Positions 53,752 to 63,090 of a stretch of DNA of 64,000 nucleotides are shown here, one piece after another; position 1 is the stretch's first letter; each line of letters opens with the position of its first letter. The position numbers and the translations under genes are program-made. Below the pieces are notes generated by a model. The model searched no databases. It was given only the letters and a program-made list of their open reading frames with translations, and was not told the origin of the DNA. Origin of the DNA: an uncultured Acetatifactor sp. (GTDB lineage Bacteria > Bacillota > Clostridia > Lachnospirales > Lachnospiraceae); assembly GCA_910578215.1 (NCBI GenBank), contig CAJTPH010000018.1:1-64000 (forward strand), given 5' to 3'.

Positions 53752-54750
53752 TTGAATATTAATATTTATTATGGCGGAAGGGGATTGATTGACGATCCCA
53801 CATTATTTGTAATCAATAAGATGCAGGAGATATTGGAGGAACTCAGGGTCAAAGTGACCCGCTACAATTTGTATGAGTGTAAAAATACCATACCCACGCT
53901 TCCTCAGACCCTGAAGGATGCGGACGGCATTATCCTCGCAACCACCGTGGAGTGGTACGGAATCGGGGGCTACATGCAGCAGTTTCTGGATGCGTGCTGG
54001 CTGTTTGGCGACAAGGAAAAGATGGCTAAAATCTACATGTGCCCTGTGGCAATGTCCACCACCTACGGGGAGCGGGAGGCACAATTGAATTTATCCACGG
54101 CATGGGAGATTTTGGGCGGACTGCCCTGTGAAGGAATCTGCGGCTATATAGAAAATACGGTCACATTGGAGATGAATGACCAGTATATTCGGCTTATCGA
54201 GAAAAAGGCTGAGAATATGTACCGCACCATCAATCAGCATATTCCGTGCTTTCCTGCAAGTAATCAGGTTGTAAAACAGAAGATTGCCGTGCCCAAGGGA
54301 ACCAATCTGACGCCTCAGGAGACGGAGCAGCTCTCACAATATGTGTCGGATGACAGCTATGTACAGCGGCAGAAGCAGGACATTCAGGAGCTGACAAGCC
54401 TGTTCCGCGACATGATGAACGGGGAAGGAACGGATGACGAGGAGGAATATCTGGCAGTCTTCCGGAAGGCGTTCAGGCCGCTGCCGGGATTTCGTGCAGA
54501 ATATTCCTTTGCTGTAGAAGAAAAGAAAAAAAAGCTGGCGGTATCCATAGACGGTTCAAAGCTGGAATGCAGCTATGGCACGCTTGAACAGCCGGATGTG
54601 GAAATGCAGTTGAACAGGGCGACAATGGAGGATATTGTGAATGGCAGGATGACCTTTCAGAGGGCTTTTATGTCCGGCGCCATGAAAACCAAAGGGGACT
54701 TCAGGATTCTGCGAACCCTTGACCAGGTGTTTTCCTTTGAAGAAAAATAA
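53752..54750 (+). CDS. Flavodoxin-like oxidoreductase fused to an SCP2-like domain
   Basis: 332 residues from TTG 53752, with GAGGTG before it. The N-terminal 170 residues have the flavodoxin-like fold of NAD(P)H-dependent FMN reductases (IILATTVEWYGIGGYMQQFLD). The C-terminal 110 residues match SCP2 lipid-binding domains (TMEDIVNGRMTFQRAFMSGAM). The pairing suggests redox chemistry on a lipid-like substrate. It is inference only. Confidence 0.7.
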   Translation: MNINIYYGGRGLIDDPTLFVINKMQEILEELRVKVTRYNLYECKNTIPTLPQTLKDADGIILATTVEWYGIGGYMQQFLDACWLFGDKEKMAKIYMCPVAMSTTYGEREAQLNLSTAWEILGGLPCEGICGYIENTVTLEMNDQYIRLIEKKAENMYRTINQHIPCFPASNQVVKQKIAVPKGTNLTPQETEQLSQYVSDDSYVQRQKQDIQELTSLFRDMMNGEGTDDEEEYLAVFRKAFRPLPGFRAEYSFAVEEKKKKLAVSIDGSKLECSYGTLEQPDVEMQLNRATMEDIVNGRMTFQRAFMSGAMKTKGDFRILRTLDQVFSFEEK

Positions 54751-54821
54751 GAGAAGTGATTGTGTATGCGCGTAAGAGTTATGTTTTTTACATTGAAGGC
54801 GCGGCAGGAATGGAGGCTTAA

Positions 54822-55238
54822 ATGAAAAGAGACGACTGTATTTTCTGTAAAATAGCAAACGGGCAAGTCCCGTCAAAGACGCTGTATGAGGACGCGCGTT
54901 TTCGCGTAATCCTGGATTTGGGTCCTGCTACCAAGGGGCATGCGCTGATTTTGCCCAAAGAGCATGCCGACAATCTTTTTGAGCTCCCCGATGATACAGC
55001 CGGGGCGGCAATGCAGCTGGCAAAGAAAATGGCAAAAACCATGTGGGAAAAGCTGCACTGCGACGGTTTAAATTTGATGCAGAATAACGGCGCGGCAGCA
55101 GGACAGACGGTGGAGCATTTCCATCTTCATGTCATACCCAGATACTTAAATGACGGACAGGATCTTGAATTGGTACATGGGGAACCTTCACAGGAGGAGC
55201 TGGAGGCTGTGAGGAAAGAGATTGTGGGATCTGTTTAG
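54822..55238 (+). CDS. HIT family protein
   Basis: 138 residues. N-terminal CIFCKIANGQVPS is a partial zinc motif of the HINT branch, and HFHLHVIPRY is the His-triad active site. HIT proteins hydrolyse phosphoramidates of nucleotides such as adenosine monophosphoramidate. It stands alone, 70 bp after the flavodoxin-SCP2 gene. Confidence 0.93.
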   Translation: MKRDDCIFCKIANGQVPSKTLYEDARFRVILDLGPATKGHALILPKEHADNLFELPDDTAGAAMQLAKKMAKTMWEKLHCDGLNLMQNNGAAAGQTVEHFHLHVIPRYLNDGQDLELVHGEPSQEELEAVRKEIVGSV

Positions 55239-55369
55239 AGGTCAATATTATAAGATATCTCCCTTTTGAGAATTGTGTACCTACTGCAGATGAGTCTATA
55301 GATATGCATTGTGGATGTCAGGTAAATATTTTGCAGTTTAAGTATATAAATCGGTATTTGGAGTGAATT

Positions 55370-55753
55370 ATGGAATTAAATATAAATTCACCTACTTATT
55401 TCAAAGAGCATTATGGTATTGATGAAGAAGTATATAAGTTCTGCCAAAAAGCGTATATTTTTTTCAAGGATAAGGAATATAGCGATACTTTACATATAAT
55501 TGGCATAATGCCTGTTGTGGCTCCACAAGAAATATATGATAGCGGAAAATGGAAAGAAAGCACAAGATTTCTTTGCAATAAAAGGATTGCCAGTATAGCA
55601 ATTAGAATGAATTTTGAAGATTACTATAAAGCGGATAGTTTTGGGAAAGTAGAGCAAACAAAATCAATGATTTTGACAGCAGTGAAACGGATTAGATCTA
55701 AAGGTAAATTTGATTATGAAAAATTCAGGCAAGATTTAATGTCCCTGAAATAA
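55370..55753 (+). CDS. Possible Imm44-type immunity protein
   Basis: 127 residues, markedly AT-richer than its neighbours. The pattern MELNINSPTYFKEHYGID and IIGIMPVVAPQE resembles proteins I recall as Imm44-family immunity proteins, common as orphans in Lachnospiraceae; this is from memory and unproven. No toxin gene is adjacent. It could be an acquired orphan immunity gene. Confidence 0.5.
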   Translation: MELNINSPTYFKEHYGIDEEVYKFCQKAYIFFKDKEYSDTLHIIGIMPVVAPQEIYDSGKWKESTRFLCNKRIASIAIRMNFEDYYKADSFGKVEQTKSMILTAVKRIRSKGKFDYEKFRQDLMSLK

Positions 55754-55940
55754 AGATATTTCGGTTTACCGGGCTGTTAAGAAAGCGCAAATTCCGTAAT
55801 AGTACAAGAATATGCATTCTGCTTTGGGTCTTATGCAGTGGGAGTAATTCTATGGAAGGGGAGTCGGATAGTATTCAAAAAAGCATTGTGAATCATTAGA
55901 GTCGGGCAGAATTTAGTTAGCAGATATGGCGGGGAACGAA

Positions 55941-56783
55941 ATGAAAACATTGGATGTAAGCATAGTTACGGAAAACATTAAGGAAATGTGTATTGAGGCA
56001 AATCATTTTCTGTCTGAGGACATGAAACATGCTATGAAATCAGCGTTAAAAACAGAAGAAGCTTTCTTGGGGAAGCAGATACTGGAGCAGCTTCAGGAGA
56101 ATCTGCAGATTGCCGGTGATGACATGATTCCCATTTGTCAGGATACCGGTATGGCTGTGGTTTTTGCGGAGATTGGACAGGATGTGCATTTTGAGGGAGG
56201 AAGCTTGGAAGACGCCATTCATGAAGGTGTGAGACAGGGGTATGTAGAGGGCTTTTTAAGAAAATCGGTGGTAAGGGACCCGATTTACCGTGAAAACACC
56301 AAGGATAATACTCCTGCAGTGATACACTACGAGTTAGTTCCGGGGGAGCAGGTAAAAATTACTGTGGCGCCTAAGGGCTTCGGCAGTGAGAACATGAGCC
56401 GTGTGTTTATGCTAAAGCCGGCGGACGGCGTTGAGGGCGTAAAAAATGCGGTGCTCACGGCGGTGAGGGATGCGGGACCGAACGCCTGCCCTCCTATGGT
56501 AATAGGAGTGGGCATCGGAGGTACTTTTGAGAAATGCGCCCTGATGGCAAAGAAAGCGCTTACCCGGCCTGTAAACGAGCATTCGGAGATTCCCTATGTT
56601 TGTGAGCTGGAAAAGGAGCTTCTGGAGACAATAAACCGTTCCGGCATAGGTCCCGGCGGTTTGGGCGGAACGACTACCGCATTAGCCGTAAATATCAATA
56701 CATATCCTACGCACATTGCGGGCCTGCCTGTTGCAGTCAATATCTGCTGTCATGTAAACAGGCATGCCGTGAGGACGCTGTAG
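55941..56783 (+). CDS. fumA: Fumarate hydratase class I, alpha subunit
   Basis: 280 residues. ATG 55941 gives the usual family start (MKTLDVSIVTENIKEMCIEA); an ATG at 55926 is also in frame. It is an iron-sulphur hydro-lyase that interconverts fumarate and malate with the beta subunit. Conserved Cys are in CQDTGMAV, CPPMVIGVGIGGTFEKC and the preceding motif. Its partner is at 57186, but about 400 bp of repeat DNA lies between, unlike the close pairing in relatives. Confidence 0.93.
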   Translation: MKTLDVSIVTENIKEMCIEANHFLSEDMKHAMKSALKTEEAFLGKQILEQLQENLQIAGDDMIPICQDTGMAVVFAEIGQDVHFEGGSLEDAIHEGVRQGYVEGFLRKSVVRDPIYRENTKDNTPAVIHYELVPGEQVKITVAPKGFGSENMSRVFMLKPADGVEGVKNAVLTAVRDAGPNACPPMVIGVGIGGTFEKCALMAKKALTRPVNEHSEIPYVCELEKELLETINRSGIGPGGLGGTTTALAVNINTYPTHIAGLPVAVNICCHVNRHAVRTL

Positions 56784-57185
56784 AAAGCCGTAGATGGCGG
56801 CGGGTAATAGGGTGTTGCTGGAGGGCGTGGGGATGCCGTGTGCCAGCCAGTGGTATTGGAGGGAATGGTAATGCTGTCTGCCAGCCAATAATATTTATGG
56901 CAGCTAGCTATTGCCTGTGAGCTAATAGCATCGGAGGGAATGGGGACACTGTCTGCCAGCCAATAATATTTATGGGCAGCTAGCTATTGCCTGTGAGCCA
57001 ATAGCATCGGAGGGAATGGGGATATTGTCTGCCAGCCGGCAGCATTGGCAGGCAGCTAGGTATTGTCTGCCAGCTGGCAGGCATTGGGATACTGCCAGCC
57101 TGACGATAGTATTGCCGGGTAACATGGTTTCCTGGGGGCCTGCTTCGGTGGCCGCGGACAATGTGAGAGGAAGGTGGATTTGCAT
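56784..57185. other. Non-coding repeat region between fumarase subunits
   Basis: About 400 bp without a gene. It is filled by tandem repeats (56877-57027 plus partial flanking copies). The last 60 bp may hold the fumB start signals. Confidence 0.7.
56877..57027. repeat. 75/76-bp tandem repeat with stem-loop
   Basis: Unit A 56877-56951 (75 bp) and unit B 56952-57027 (76 bp) are almost identical; partial copies flank both. Each has TCTGCCAGCC at its start. Within B, GCTATTG and CAATAGC form a perfect stem; in A one arm has changed but a G-T pair keeps it. Confidence 0.85.
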
Positions 57186-57755
57186 ATGCAGACGCAGACG
57201 ACAAAAAAATATGTCAATGTTCCGTTGACGGATGAGGCGGCGGCTTCCCTGCGCGCCGGAGATTACGTATATTTGACAGGAACCATTTATACGGCAAGAG
57301 ATGCGGCGCACAAGAGGATGCAGGAAGCGCTGGACAAAGGCGAGCCGCTTCCGCTGGATGTGAAAAATAATGTGATCTATTATATGGGGCCTTCGCCGGC
57401 TAGAGACGGAAGACCTATCGGCTCTGCAGGTCCTACAACCGCCAGCCGTATGGATAAGTATGCGCCTGCGCTGCTGGATTTAGGCTTAAAGGGAATGATT
57501 GGAAAGGGAAAGCGCAGCCAGGGAGTCAAGGCTGCTGTCGTTCTCAACAAAGCGGTGTATTTTGCGGCGGTAGGAGGCGCGGGAGCTCTATTGTCACGAT
57601 CTATTATCTCATCAGAGGTCATTGCGTATGAAGATCTGGGAACAGAGGCGATCCGCAGGCTGGAGGTCAGGGATTTTCCGGTGATAGTGGTTATGGACGC
57701 GGAGGGAAATGACCTGTATGAGACGGCAGTCAGGGAATACTGCAGGGAAAGCTGA
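57186..57755 (+). CDS. fumB: Fumarate hydratase class I, beta subunit
   Basis: 189 residues from ATG 57186; in-frame GTG 57174 and TTG 57180 are also possible, the TTG best spaced from AGAGG. Beta subunits carry the C-terminal swivelling domain: VIYYMGPSPARDGRPIGSAGPTT (quoted in part: YMGPSPARDGRP) and PVIVVMDAEGNDLYE. It pairs with the alpha subunit, though the two genes are split by repeats. Confidence 0.9.
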   Translation: MQTQTTKKYVNVPLTDEAAASLRAGDYVYLTGTIYTARDAAHKRMQEALDKGEPLPLDVKNNVIYYMGPSPARDGRPIGSAGPTTASRMDKYAPALLDLGLKGMIGKGKRSQGVKAAVVLNKAVYFAAVGGAGALLSRSIISSEVIAYEDLGTEAIRRLEVRDFPVIVVMDAEGNDLYETAVREYCRES

Positions 57756-57863
57756 CTGACAAAGCATGCTTCTGTGCGGGAATTTATATATGAGGATTCC
57801 GGTGTAAGACGGCAATGTGAATATTGATTGAGATGTGCGGTATAGTGCAAATGGAGTGTAAGC

Positions 57864-58568
57864 ATGAGAATTGCATTGATGGTATTGCGTAAGCTTTTTC
57901 TGGTGCCTTTTTTGTTTTTCCGAATCTGCCGGGCGGCAAAGCGTTATAATGGCGATTATTTGCCGGGATTTCTGGTTGCAAAGGAAATTGCCACACATGC
58001 TATACAGGCGGGAAATATTATTTTGGAGACGCACGGGCTTGAGAATATACCTGAGAAGGACGGGTTTATTTTTTACCCTAATCATCAGGGGCTTTTTGAT
58101 TCCCTGACCTTTTTTTCATCCTGTCCCCGACCCTTTGCCCTGGTCATTAAAAAGGAGGCGAGCAAGGTTATTCTTTTGAAGCAGGTATTGGAGGCCACCG
58201 GGTCCCTTGCCATGGACAGGGAAGATTTGCGCCAGTCCATGCAGGTTATTAACCAGGTAGCCAGCGAAGTGGCAGGGGGCAGGAACTATATTATTTTTGC
58301 GGAGGGCCACCGCAGCCATGAAGGGAATAAGCTGCAGGAGTTTAAAGCGGGCAGCTTTAAGGCTGCACAGAAGGCTAAGTGCCCCATTGTTCCTTGCGCA
58401 TTAATTAACTGCTTTGTTCCCTTTGACGAAAATTCCGTTCGTCAGGTGACTGTAAAGCTGATTTACATGAAGCCCATGTATTACGAGGACTATAAAGACA
58501 TGAAGTCCGCAGAGCTTGCCGCGGAGGTAAAGCGGCGTATTGAAAAAACTATTGCGGAGTATGAGTAA
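57864..58568 (+). CDS. plsC: 1-acyl-glycerol-3-phosphate acyltransferase (PlsC-like)
   Basis: 234 residues. An N-terminal membrane helix is followed by the acyltransferase motifs: NHQGLFDSL (HxxxxD variant, His then Asp) and FAEGHRSHEG (EGTRS variant). It should add a fatty acid to lysophosphatidate to make phosphatidic acid at the inner membrane. Its neighbours are unrelated. It ends 35 bp before a tRNA promoter. Confidence 0.88.
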   Translation: MRIALMVLRKLFLVPFLFFRICRAAKRYNGDYLPGFLVAKEIATHAIQAGNIILETHGLENIPEKDGFIFYPNHQGLFDSLTFFSSCPRPFALVIKKEASKVILLKQVLEATGSLAMDREDLRQSMQVINQVASEVAGGRNYIIFAEGHRSHEGNKLQEFKAGSFKAAQKAKCPIVPCALINCFVPFDENSVRQVTVKLIYMKPMYYEDYKDMKSAELAAEVKRRIEKTIAEYE

Positions 58569-58603
58569 GTCGCAGAAAATCGGTGAAAAGTTTATTTAGG
58601 TAA

Positions 58604-58632
58604 TTGACAAACTAATCTTTGTTATGTATAAT
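58604..58632 (+). promoter_or_regulatory. Consensus promoter of the tRNA-Ser gene
   Basis: TTGACA (58604-58609), 17 bp, TATAAT (58627-58632): perfect consensus, about 60 bp upstream of the tRNA. Confidence 0.85.
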
Positions 58633-58693
58633 AAGAATCGTGCTGTAAGAAAGCACAATTATTGAATATTGGCAGAGTCGTTATTCGGATTAT

Positions 58694-58781
58694 GGAGAAA
58701 TACTCAAGAGGCCGAAGAGGCGCCCCTGCTAAGGGTGTAGGTCGGGTAACCGGCGCGAGGGTTCAAATCCCTCTTTCTCCG
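58694..58781 (+). tRNA. tRNA-Ser (GCT)
   Basis: Acceptor arms GGAGAAA (58694-58700) and TTTCTCC (58774-58780) pair fully, then a G discriminator. Anticodon loop CTGCTAA gives GCT. A long variable arm (GTAGGTCGGGTAACCGGCGC) and GGTTCAAATCC identify a class II tRNA-Ser for AGC/AGT. Confidence 0.95.
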
Positions 58782-58800
58782 CTTTTAGCTCTGCCGGTAA

Positions 58801-58843
58801 AAAAAGGTCGGAAATGCTTGCGAACAAGTGTTTCCGGCCTTTT
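58801..58843 (+). terminator. Terminator after the tRNA
   Basis: Stem AAAAGGTCGGAAATGCTTG with a CGAA loop and CAAGTGTTTCCGGCCTTTT, with few mismatches; T-tract at 58840-58843. Confidence 0.8.
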
Positions 58844-58911
58844 GTAGTGCGGCCGGGAACCAGCCGCCGATTACATGGACAAATGGAACAAGACTTTGCT
58901 TTTTGAGGCTC

Positions 58912-60657
58912 TCAGCTTAAAGAGTATTTTTGAATATATTCTTTGTATTTTCTGTGATAGTCCGCACTGACGGTCCGCATTTCGCGCAGGGACTTGTGAA
59001 GATTTATATTATGCTGGGCAATATCCAGGACACACCCTGCTATGTTGGAGCAATGACCGGATGTGCGTTCCAGGTTTGTAAGCAGGTCGGACCAGATAAA
59101 TCCGGCGTCGATGGTACAACCGCCCTGCTGCAGCCGCAGTATGTGGTTTGTGCGAAGCTGTTCTTTCAGGTGGCTGATTACCTGGGTAAGCGGTTCCACG
59201 GTAGAGGCAATTTTCAAGTCGTTTTCGAGGAAGGACGTCAGCGTCAGGTCAAGGGCTTCGTTTACGGCGGCGGAGAGAACATGAAGCTCGGCGACGGCGG
59301 CGTCCGTAAAAGAAATTTTCTTTGTCCGCATTTCTTCTGTGGAATTGACCAGACTGACCGCATGATCGGATATGCGCTCAAAATCCCCGATTATTTTCAA
59401 GAGCTTTGCGGCTTCCGTGCTGTCTTCCTCGCTGATCTGACGGCTGCTGAGCGCCACAAGATAGGAGCCTAAAATGTCCTCATAATGATCTGCGTTTTCT
59501 TCTTTTTTCCTGACGGCCTCGCCTATTTCCGGCGAATATTTCCGCAGCGAGCTCAGCCCTTCTTTAAGCGCGCGGATAGAAATCCGCGCCATGTCTGCGG
59601 CCACCGTATTGCATCGCTGCAGAGCTATGGAAGGGGTTGCAAGCAGTCTTTCGTCCAGCTCCGTGGGAGGCTGTGACTGCACGGAATCCGGTACAAGCCG
59701 ATTGACCAGACTTTCGAGCATGCCGGACAGCGGCAGCATCAACAGCGTACATAATATGTTGAACAGGGAGTGAGACACGGCAATGCCGAACAGAGAAGCC
59801 GGCTCATTTAGGAAAGAGGGATTAAAAATTGCCTTTATGACGGCAAAAACCGCCAGCCAGAACACCGACCCTATTACGTTAAAGGATAAATGGACCATTG
59901 CCGCACGCTTGGCGTTTTTGTTAGCGCCTATGGCAGAAATCATTGCCGTCACACAGGTGCCGATGTTCTGCCCCATAATAATAGGAATGGCAGCACCGTA
60001 GGATACCTGTCCGGTGACAGCCAGCGCCTGCAAAATGCCTACGGAAGCAGAGCTTGACTGGATGATGGCGGTAAGAAGCGCTCCGGCAAGGACACCGAGA
60101 AGCGGGTTTTTGAACAGGAGGAACAGATTCTGGAAGGCGGGCACGTCGCGGAGGCCGGAAACGGCGCCGGACATTTGCTCCATGCCAAACATCAATACCG
60201 CAAATCCGAGAAGGATTATGCCGGTATCCTTTTTCTTTGTATTTTTGCAGAACATATAGAATATGATTCCTGCAAATGCTAAAATCGGCGTGAAGGAGGA
60301 GGGCTTCAGTAATTTGACAAAAAGATTGCCGCTGTCGATGCCCGCAAGGCTGAGCAGCCATGCGGTAACTGTCGTGCCGATATTGGCGCCCATGATCACA
60401 TTGATCGCCTGCTTCAGCGTCATGAGTCCGGAGTTTACAAAGCCCACCACCATAACGGTAGCAGCGGAGGAGCTTTGGATCACCGCCGTAATGCCCAGCC
60501 CGGTGAACAGTCCTGCAATTTTATTTGTCGTCAGCTTTCCCAGGAGTGTCTGAAGCCTGCTTCCCGCCCGGCGCTCCAGCGCCTGTCCCATCAGGCTCAT
60601 GCCAAACAGAAACAGGCTCAGCCCTCCCAGCATGGTGAGAACTTGAAAAATATCCAT
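58912..60657 (-). CDS. Na/Pi cotransporter with PhoU-like domain
   Basis: 581 residues. Two Na/Pi cotransport domains of the PF02690 type, each with the QSSS motif: VIQSSSAATVMV and IIQSSSASVGIL. About eight membrane helices are followed by a C-terminal PhoU-like helical domain (about 340-560). It imports phosphate with sodium. A PhoBR-like pair lies just upstream on the same strand, and a Pho-box-like repeat at 60732-60748 precedes it. Confidence 0.93.
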   Translation of the reverse strand: MDIFQVLTMLGGLSLFLFGMSLMGQALERRAGSRLQTLLGKLTTNKIAGLFTGLGITAVIQSSSAATVMVVGFVNSGLMTLKQAINVIMGANIGTTVTAWLLSLAGIDSGNLFVKLLKPSSFTPILAFAGIIFYMFCKNTKKKDTGIILLGFAVLMFGMEQMSGAVSGLRDVPAFQNLFLLFKNPLLGVLAGALLTAIIQSSSASVGILQALAVTGQVSYGAAIPIIMGQNIGTCVTAMISAIGANKNAKRAAMVHLSFNVIGSVFWLAVFAVIKAIFNPSFLNEPASLFGIAVSHSLFNILCTLLMLPLSGMLESLVNRLVPDSVQSQPPTELDERLLATPSIALQRCNTVAADMARISIRALKEGLSSLRKYSPEIGEAVRKKEENADHYEDILGSYLVALSSRQISEEDSTEAAKLLKIIGDFERISDHAVSLVNSTEEMRTKKISFTDAAVAELHVLSAAVNEALDLTLTSFLENDLKIASTVEPLTQVISHLKEQLRTNHILRLQQGGCTIDAGFIWSDLLTNLERTSGHCSNIAGCVLDIAQHNINLHKSLREMRTVSADYHRKYKEYIQKYSLS

Positions 60658-60731
60658 GGAGTATAATCCTCTCTTTCTTGTTTTACGAGAAACAGCTTAA
60701 CAGGTAAACATCAAATCCGTTACCTGCGCTT

Positions 60732-60748
60732 CGTAAAATTTATGTAAA
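60732..60748 (-). promoter_or_regulatory. Candidate Pho box
   Basis: On the minus strand TTTACA, 5 bp, TTTACG: direct repeats like the TT(A/T)ACA pairs bound by PhoP of Bacillus. They lie about 75 bp upstream of the Na/Pi gene. Confidence 0.5.
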
Positions 60749-60875
60749 TATAAGAGGGGATGGGGCAGGGAGCTGCCCGGAGCCTTACCAATGTGCACCT
60801 GCCCGGATTAACGGTGGGATTTTGCCGCGTGGCTGCACAAAGCCGGGGCGGAGAACGCGTTTCCATAACACAGGG

Positions 60876-62210
60876 TCACATTTTGGGAAAACGGACTGTA
60901 ACCGTAGTGCCTATGCCCGGAGTGCTGCTCAATTCAATACCGGCGTTATGAAACCGCGCCGCGTGTTTCACGATGGAGAGGCCAAGCCCCGTCCCGCCGA
61001 CTTCCTTGGAGTGGCTCTTGTCGACCCGGTAAAATCGTTCAAAAATGCGTTCCTGATATTCTTCGGGGATACCGATGCCGGTGTCCGTGACGGTTAAGAG
61101 GATATGGTTTTTATCGTCTGTAATTTCAACCCTAACATCTCCGTTTTCGTGGTTATATTTAATAGCATTGTCGCACAGATTAAAAATAATTCCGCCTAAA
61201 AGCTGGGGGACGCCGTATAATTCTGCCCCGCAGCCTTTGAACGATAAATTAATTTTTGCAGCCCTCGCCTCCGGCTGTAACCGCTGCACGACGCTTTCCG
61301 TGAGAGCATACAAATCCACGGTTTTCCGCTGAAAATCCTCTCCGCCCTCGTCTAAATGGGACAGGCTGATAATGTCCTCCACTAAGGTAATCATGCGCTG
61401 TGCCTCCGAATAAATACGCTCTGAAAATTGGGGAATATCCTCCTGTTTTACGATTCCTTCCTTCAGAAGCTCCGCATAGCCGGAAATGGAGTGCAGCGGC
61501 GATTTCAATTCATGGGAAACATTGGCGGTAAATTCTCTGCGCAGCTCCAACGCCTGGCGCAGCTGGCCTGCCTGCTGCTGCAGCTGTTTCTGCTGGCTGC
61601 TGATACGTCCCAACAGAGGGCGTATTTCTGGATAAACGGTATTGACTGCCGGCTCGTCCAGGTTCAGGTTATTGAGCGGTTTTACAATGCTTTTTGATAA
61701 TCGCAGCGCCAGCGCAAGAGAAAAGCCCACCGCCAAAGCCGCAACTATGAGAATTTTATCCATAATGCCCCAAAAAAGCACCCATACCGTGTACTGCATG
61801 TCTGCCAGCCGGAGAACGCTGCCGTCAGGCAGCTTCTTTGCAGCATAAAACAGCCGTTTCGTCAACGTGTCGGAATACCTGATGCTTTCGCCATAGCCAT
61901 ATTCCAGAGCCTGCCTGATTTCCTCCCGCTCTAAATGACTGTCCATGGAGGTCGAATCCGACCCCGTTTCATAGAGTACCGAGCCGTCGGGGCCGACCCA
62001 TGTTATACGGTAAAGCCCGGCGTCTAAATCCGTAAAATAATCGATTCCTTCATTTGCCGTTCCCTGTGCCGCCAATTCGGTCTGGAGCCTGAGCCGGTTC
62101 ATCTGCATATCTGAGAAATACTCGTACAGAACTACCATCATAACAGCCGTAGACGCCAGAAAAATACCGATGGCGGCAATGCAGACCGAGCGAAAAATAC
62201 GCTTTGTCAT
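60876..62210 (-). CDS. PhoR-like sensor histidine kinase
   Basis: 444 residues from ATG 62210, which overlaps the regulator's stop in ATGA. Membrane helix at about 10-32, an extracytoplasmic loop of about 110 residues, a second helix, then a HAMP-like linker, HisKA (NVSHELKSPLH, His near 233) and HATPase_c (NLCDNAIKYNHEN, DTGIGIP, GTGLGLSIV). Its phosphate link is inferred from the Na/Pi gene and Pho box downstream. Confidence 0.88.
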   Translation of the reverse strand: MTKRIFRSVCIAAIGIFLASTAVMMVVLYEYFSDMQMNRLRLQTELAAQGTANEGIDYFTDLDAGLYRITWVGPDGSVLYETGSDSTSMDSHLEREEIRQALEYGYGESIRYSDTLTKRLFYAAKKLPDGSVLRLADMQYTVWVLFWGIMDKILIVAALAVGFSLALALRLSKSIVKPLNNLNLDEPAVNTVYPEIRPLLGRISSQQKQLQQQAGQLRQALELRREFTANVSHELKSPLHSISGYAELLKEGIVKQEDIPQFSERIYSEAQRMITLVEDIISLSHLDEGGEDFQRKTVDLYALTESVVQRLQPEARAAKINLSFKGCGAELYGVPQLLGGIIFNLCDNAIKYNHENGDVRVEITDDKNHILLTVTDTGIGIPEEYQERIFERFYRVDKSHSKEVGGTGLGLSIVKHAARFHNAGIELSSTPGIGTTVTVRFPKM

Positions 62211-62881
62211 ATTGTTTTCTCCATCCGATAACCCACGCCGCGCACGGTTTTTATATACTCGCCGCAAACCCCGAGCTTTGTCCGCAGGGTGCCGATATGC
62301 ACGTCGACAGTCCTCGTTTCCCCTGCAAAATCAGAGCCCCATATGCTTAAAAGAAGATTTTCCCGGGTGAATACCTGGCCGGGGCGACGCATAAATGTCA
62401 AAAGCAGCTCATATTCCTTTTTCGTAAGCAGAATGTCAGACTGACAGGCTCTTACCGTATGCTCGTCTGTGTCCAGCTCCAGTTCTCCGATGCGCAGGGG
62501 CGCTTTTGCCATTGCCGGGCGCGTCCGCCTCAAAACCGCTTTTACACGGGATATCATCTCCATCATGCCAAACGGCTTAGAAAGGTAATCATCTGCCCCG
62601 AGGTCAAGACCGATGACCTTGTCGTATTCGGTTCCTTTTGCGGTTGCCATAATGACAGGTACCGAGGCGGAAACCGGATGCGAACGTATTTTTTTTAAAA
62701 TAGAAATTCCGTCCTCGCCCGGGAGCATAATATCCAGTATAACCATATCGGGTGTCGTTTCATGCAGCGCCGCCCAAAATTCCGCTCCGTCAGAAAAACC
62801 GACTGCTTCCAGCCCGGCGGAATTCAGGGCGTAAATCATTAAATCACGAATGCTGCCGTCATCCTCCACGCAAAAAATCAT
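62207..62881 (-). CDS. PhoB-like response regulator (OmpR family)
   Basis: 224 residues. The receiver has FCVEDDGSIR, phospho-Asp near 53 in VILDIMLPGEDG and Lys in LSKPFG. The OmpR-type winged helix includes ELLLTFMRRPGQVFTRENLL and RTVDVHIGTLRTKLG, ending in TVRGVGYRME. It is the partner of the kinase that overlaps its stop, and a likely activator of the Na/Pi gene. Confidence 0.93.
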   Translation of the reverse strand: MIFCVEDDGSIRDLMIYALNSAGLEAVGFSDGAEFWAALHETTPDMVILDIMLPGEDGISILKKIRSHPVSASVPVIMATAKGTEYDKVIGLDLGADDYLSKPFGMMEMISRVKAVLRRTRPAMAKAPLRIGELELDTDEHTVRACQSDILLTKKEYELLLTFMRRPGQVFTRENLLLSIWGSDFAGETRTVDVHIGTLRTKLGVCGEYIKTVRGVGYRMEKTI

Positions 62882-63090
62882 ATTGCCACCTCCCTATTTT
62901 ATTCCATCCCTTTGGCGAATGCCGCGAGGTCTTTGATTTTCCGCCGCCCTTAACATACATACAGCGGCAAAGGTTGTCTGCCGTAAAACGTCTTTATGCT
63001 TTTTGTATCCGGCGGTTGTGACGGTCTGCCTTGCCTTTGAGCCTTATCCTGAAGCCTTATCAGGGTGTATTATCCGGGTAACGGCAGATA

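Noticed and set aside
56877..57027. CRISPR array between fumarase genes
   Set aside because: Units are directly joined with no unique spacers; no cas gene is present.
56970..57311. Minus-strand frame through the fumarase repeats
   Set aside because: It is a translation of the repeats and overlaps the fumB start; no ribosome site or family.
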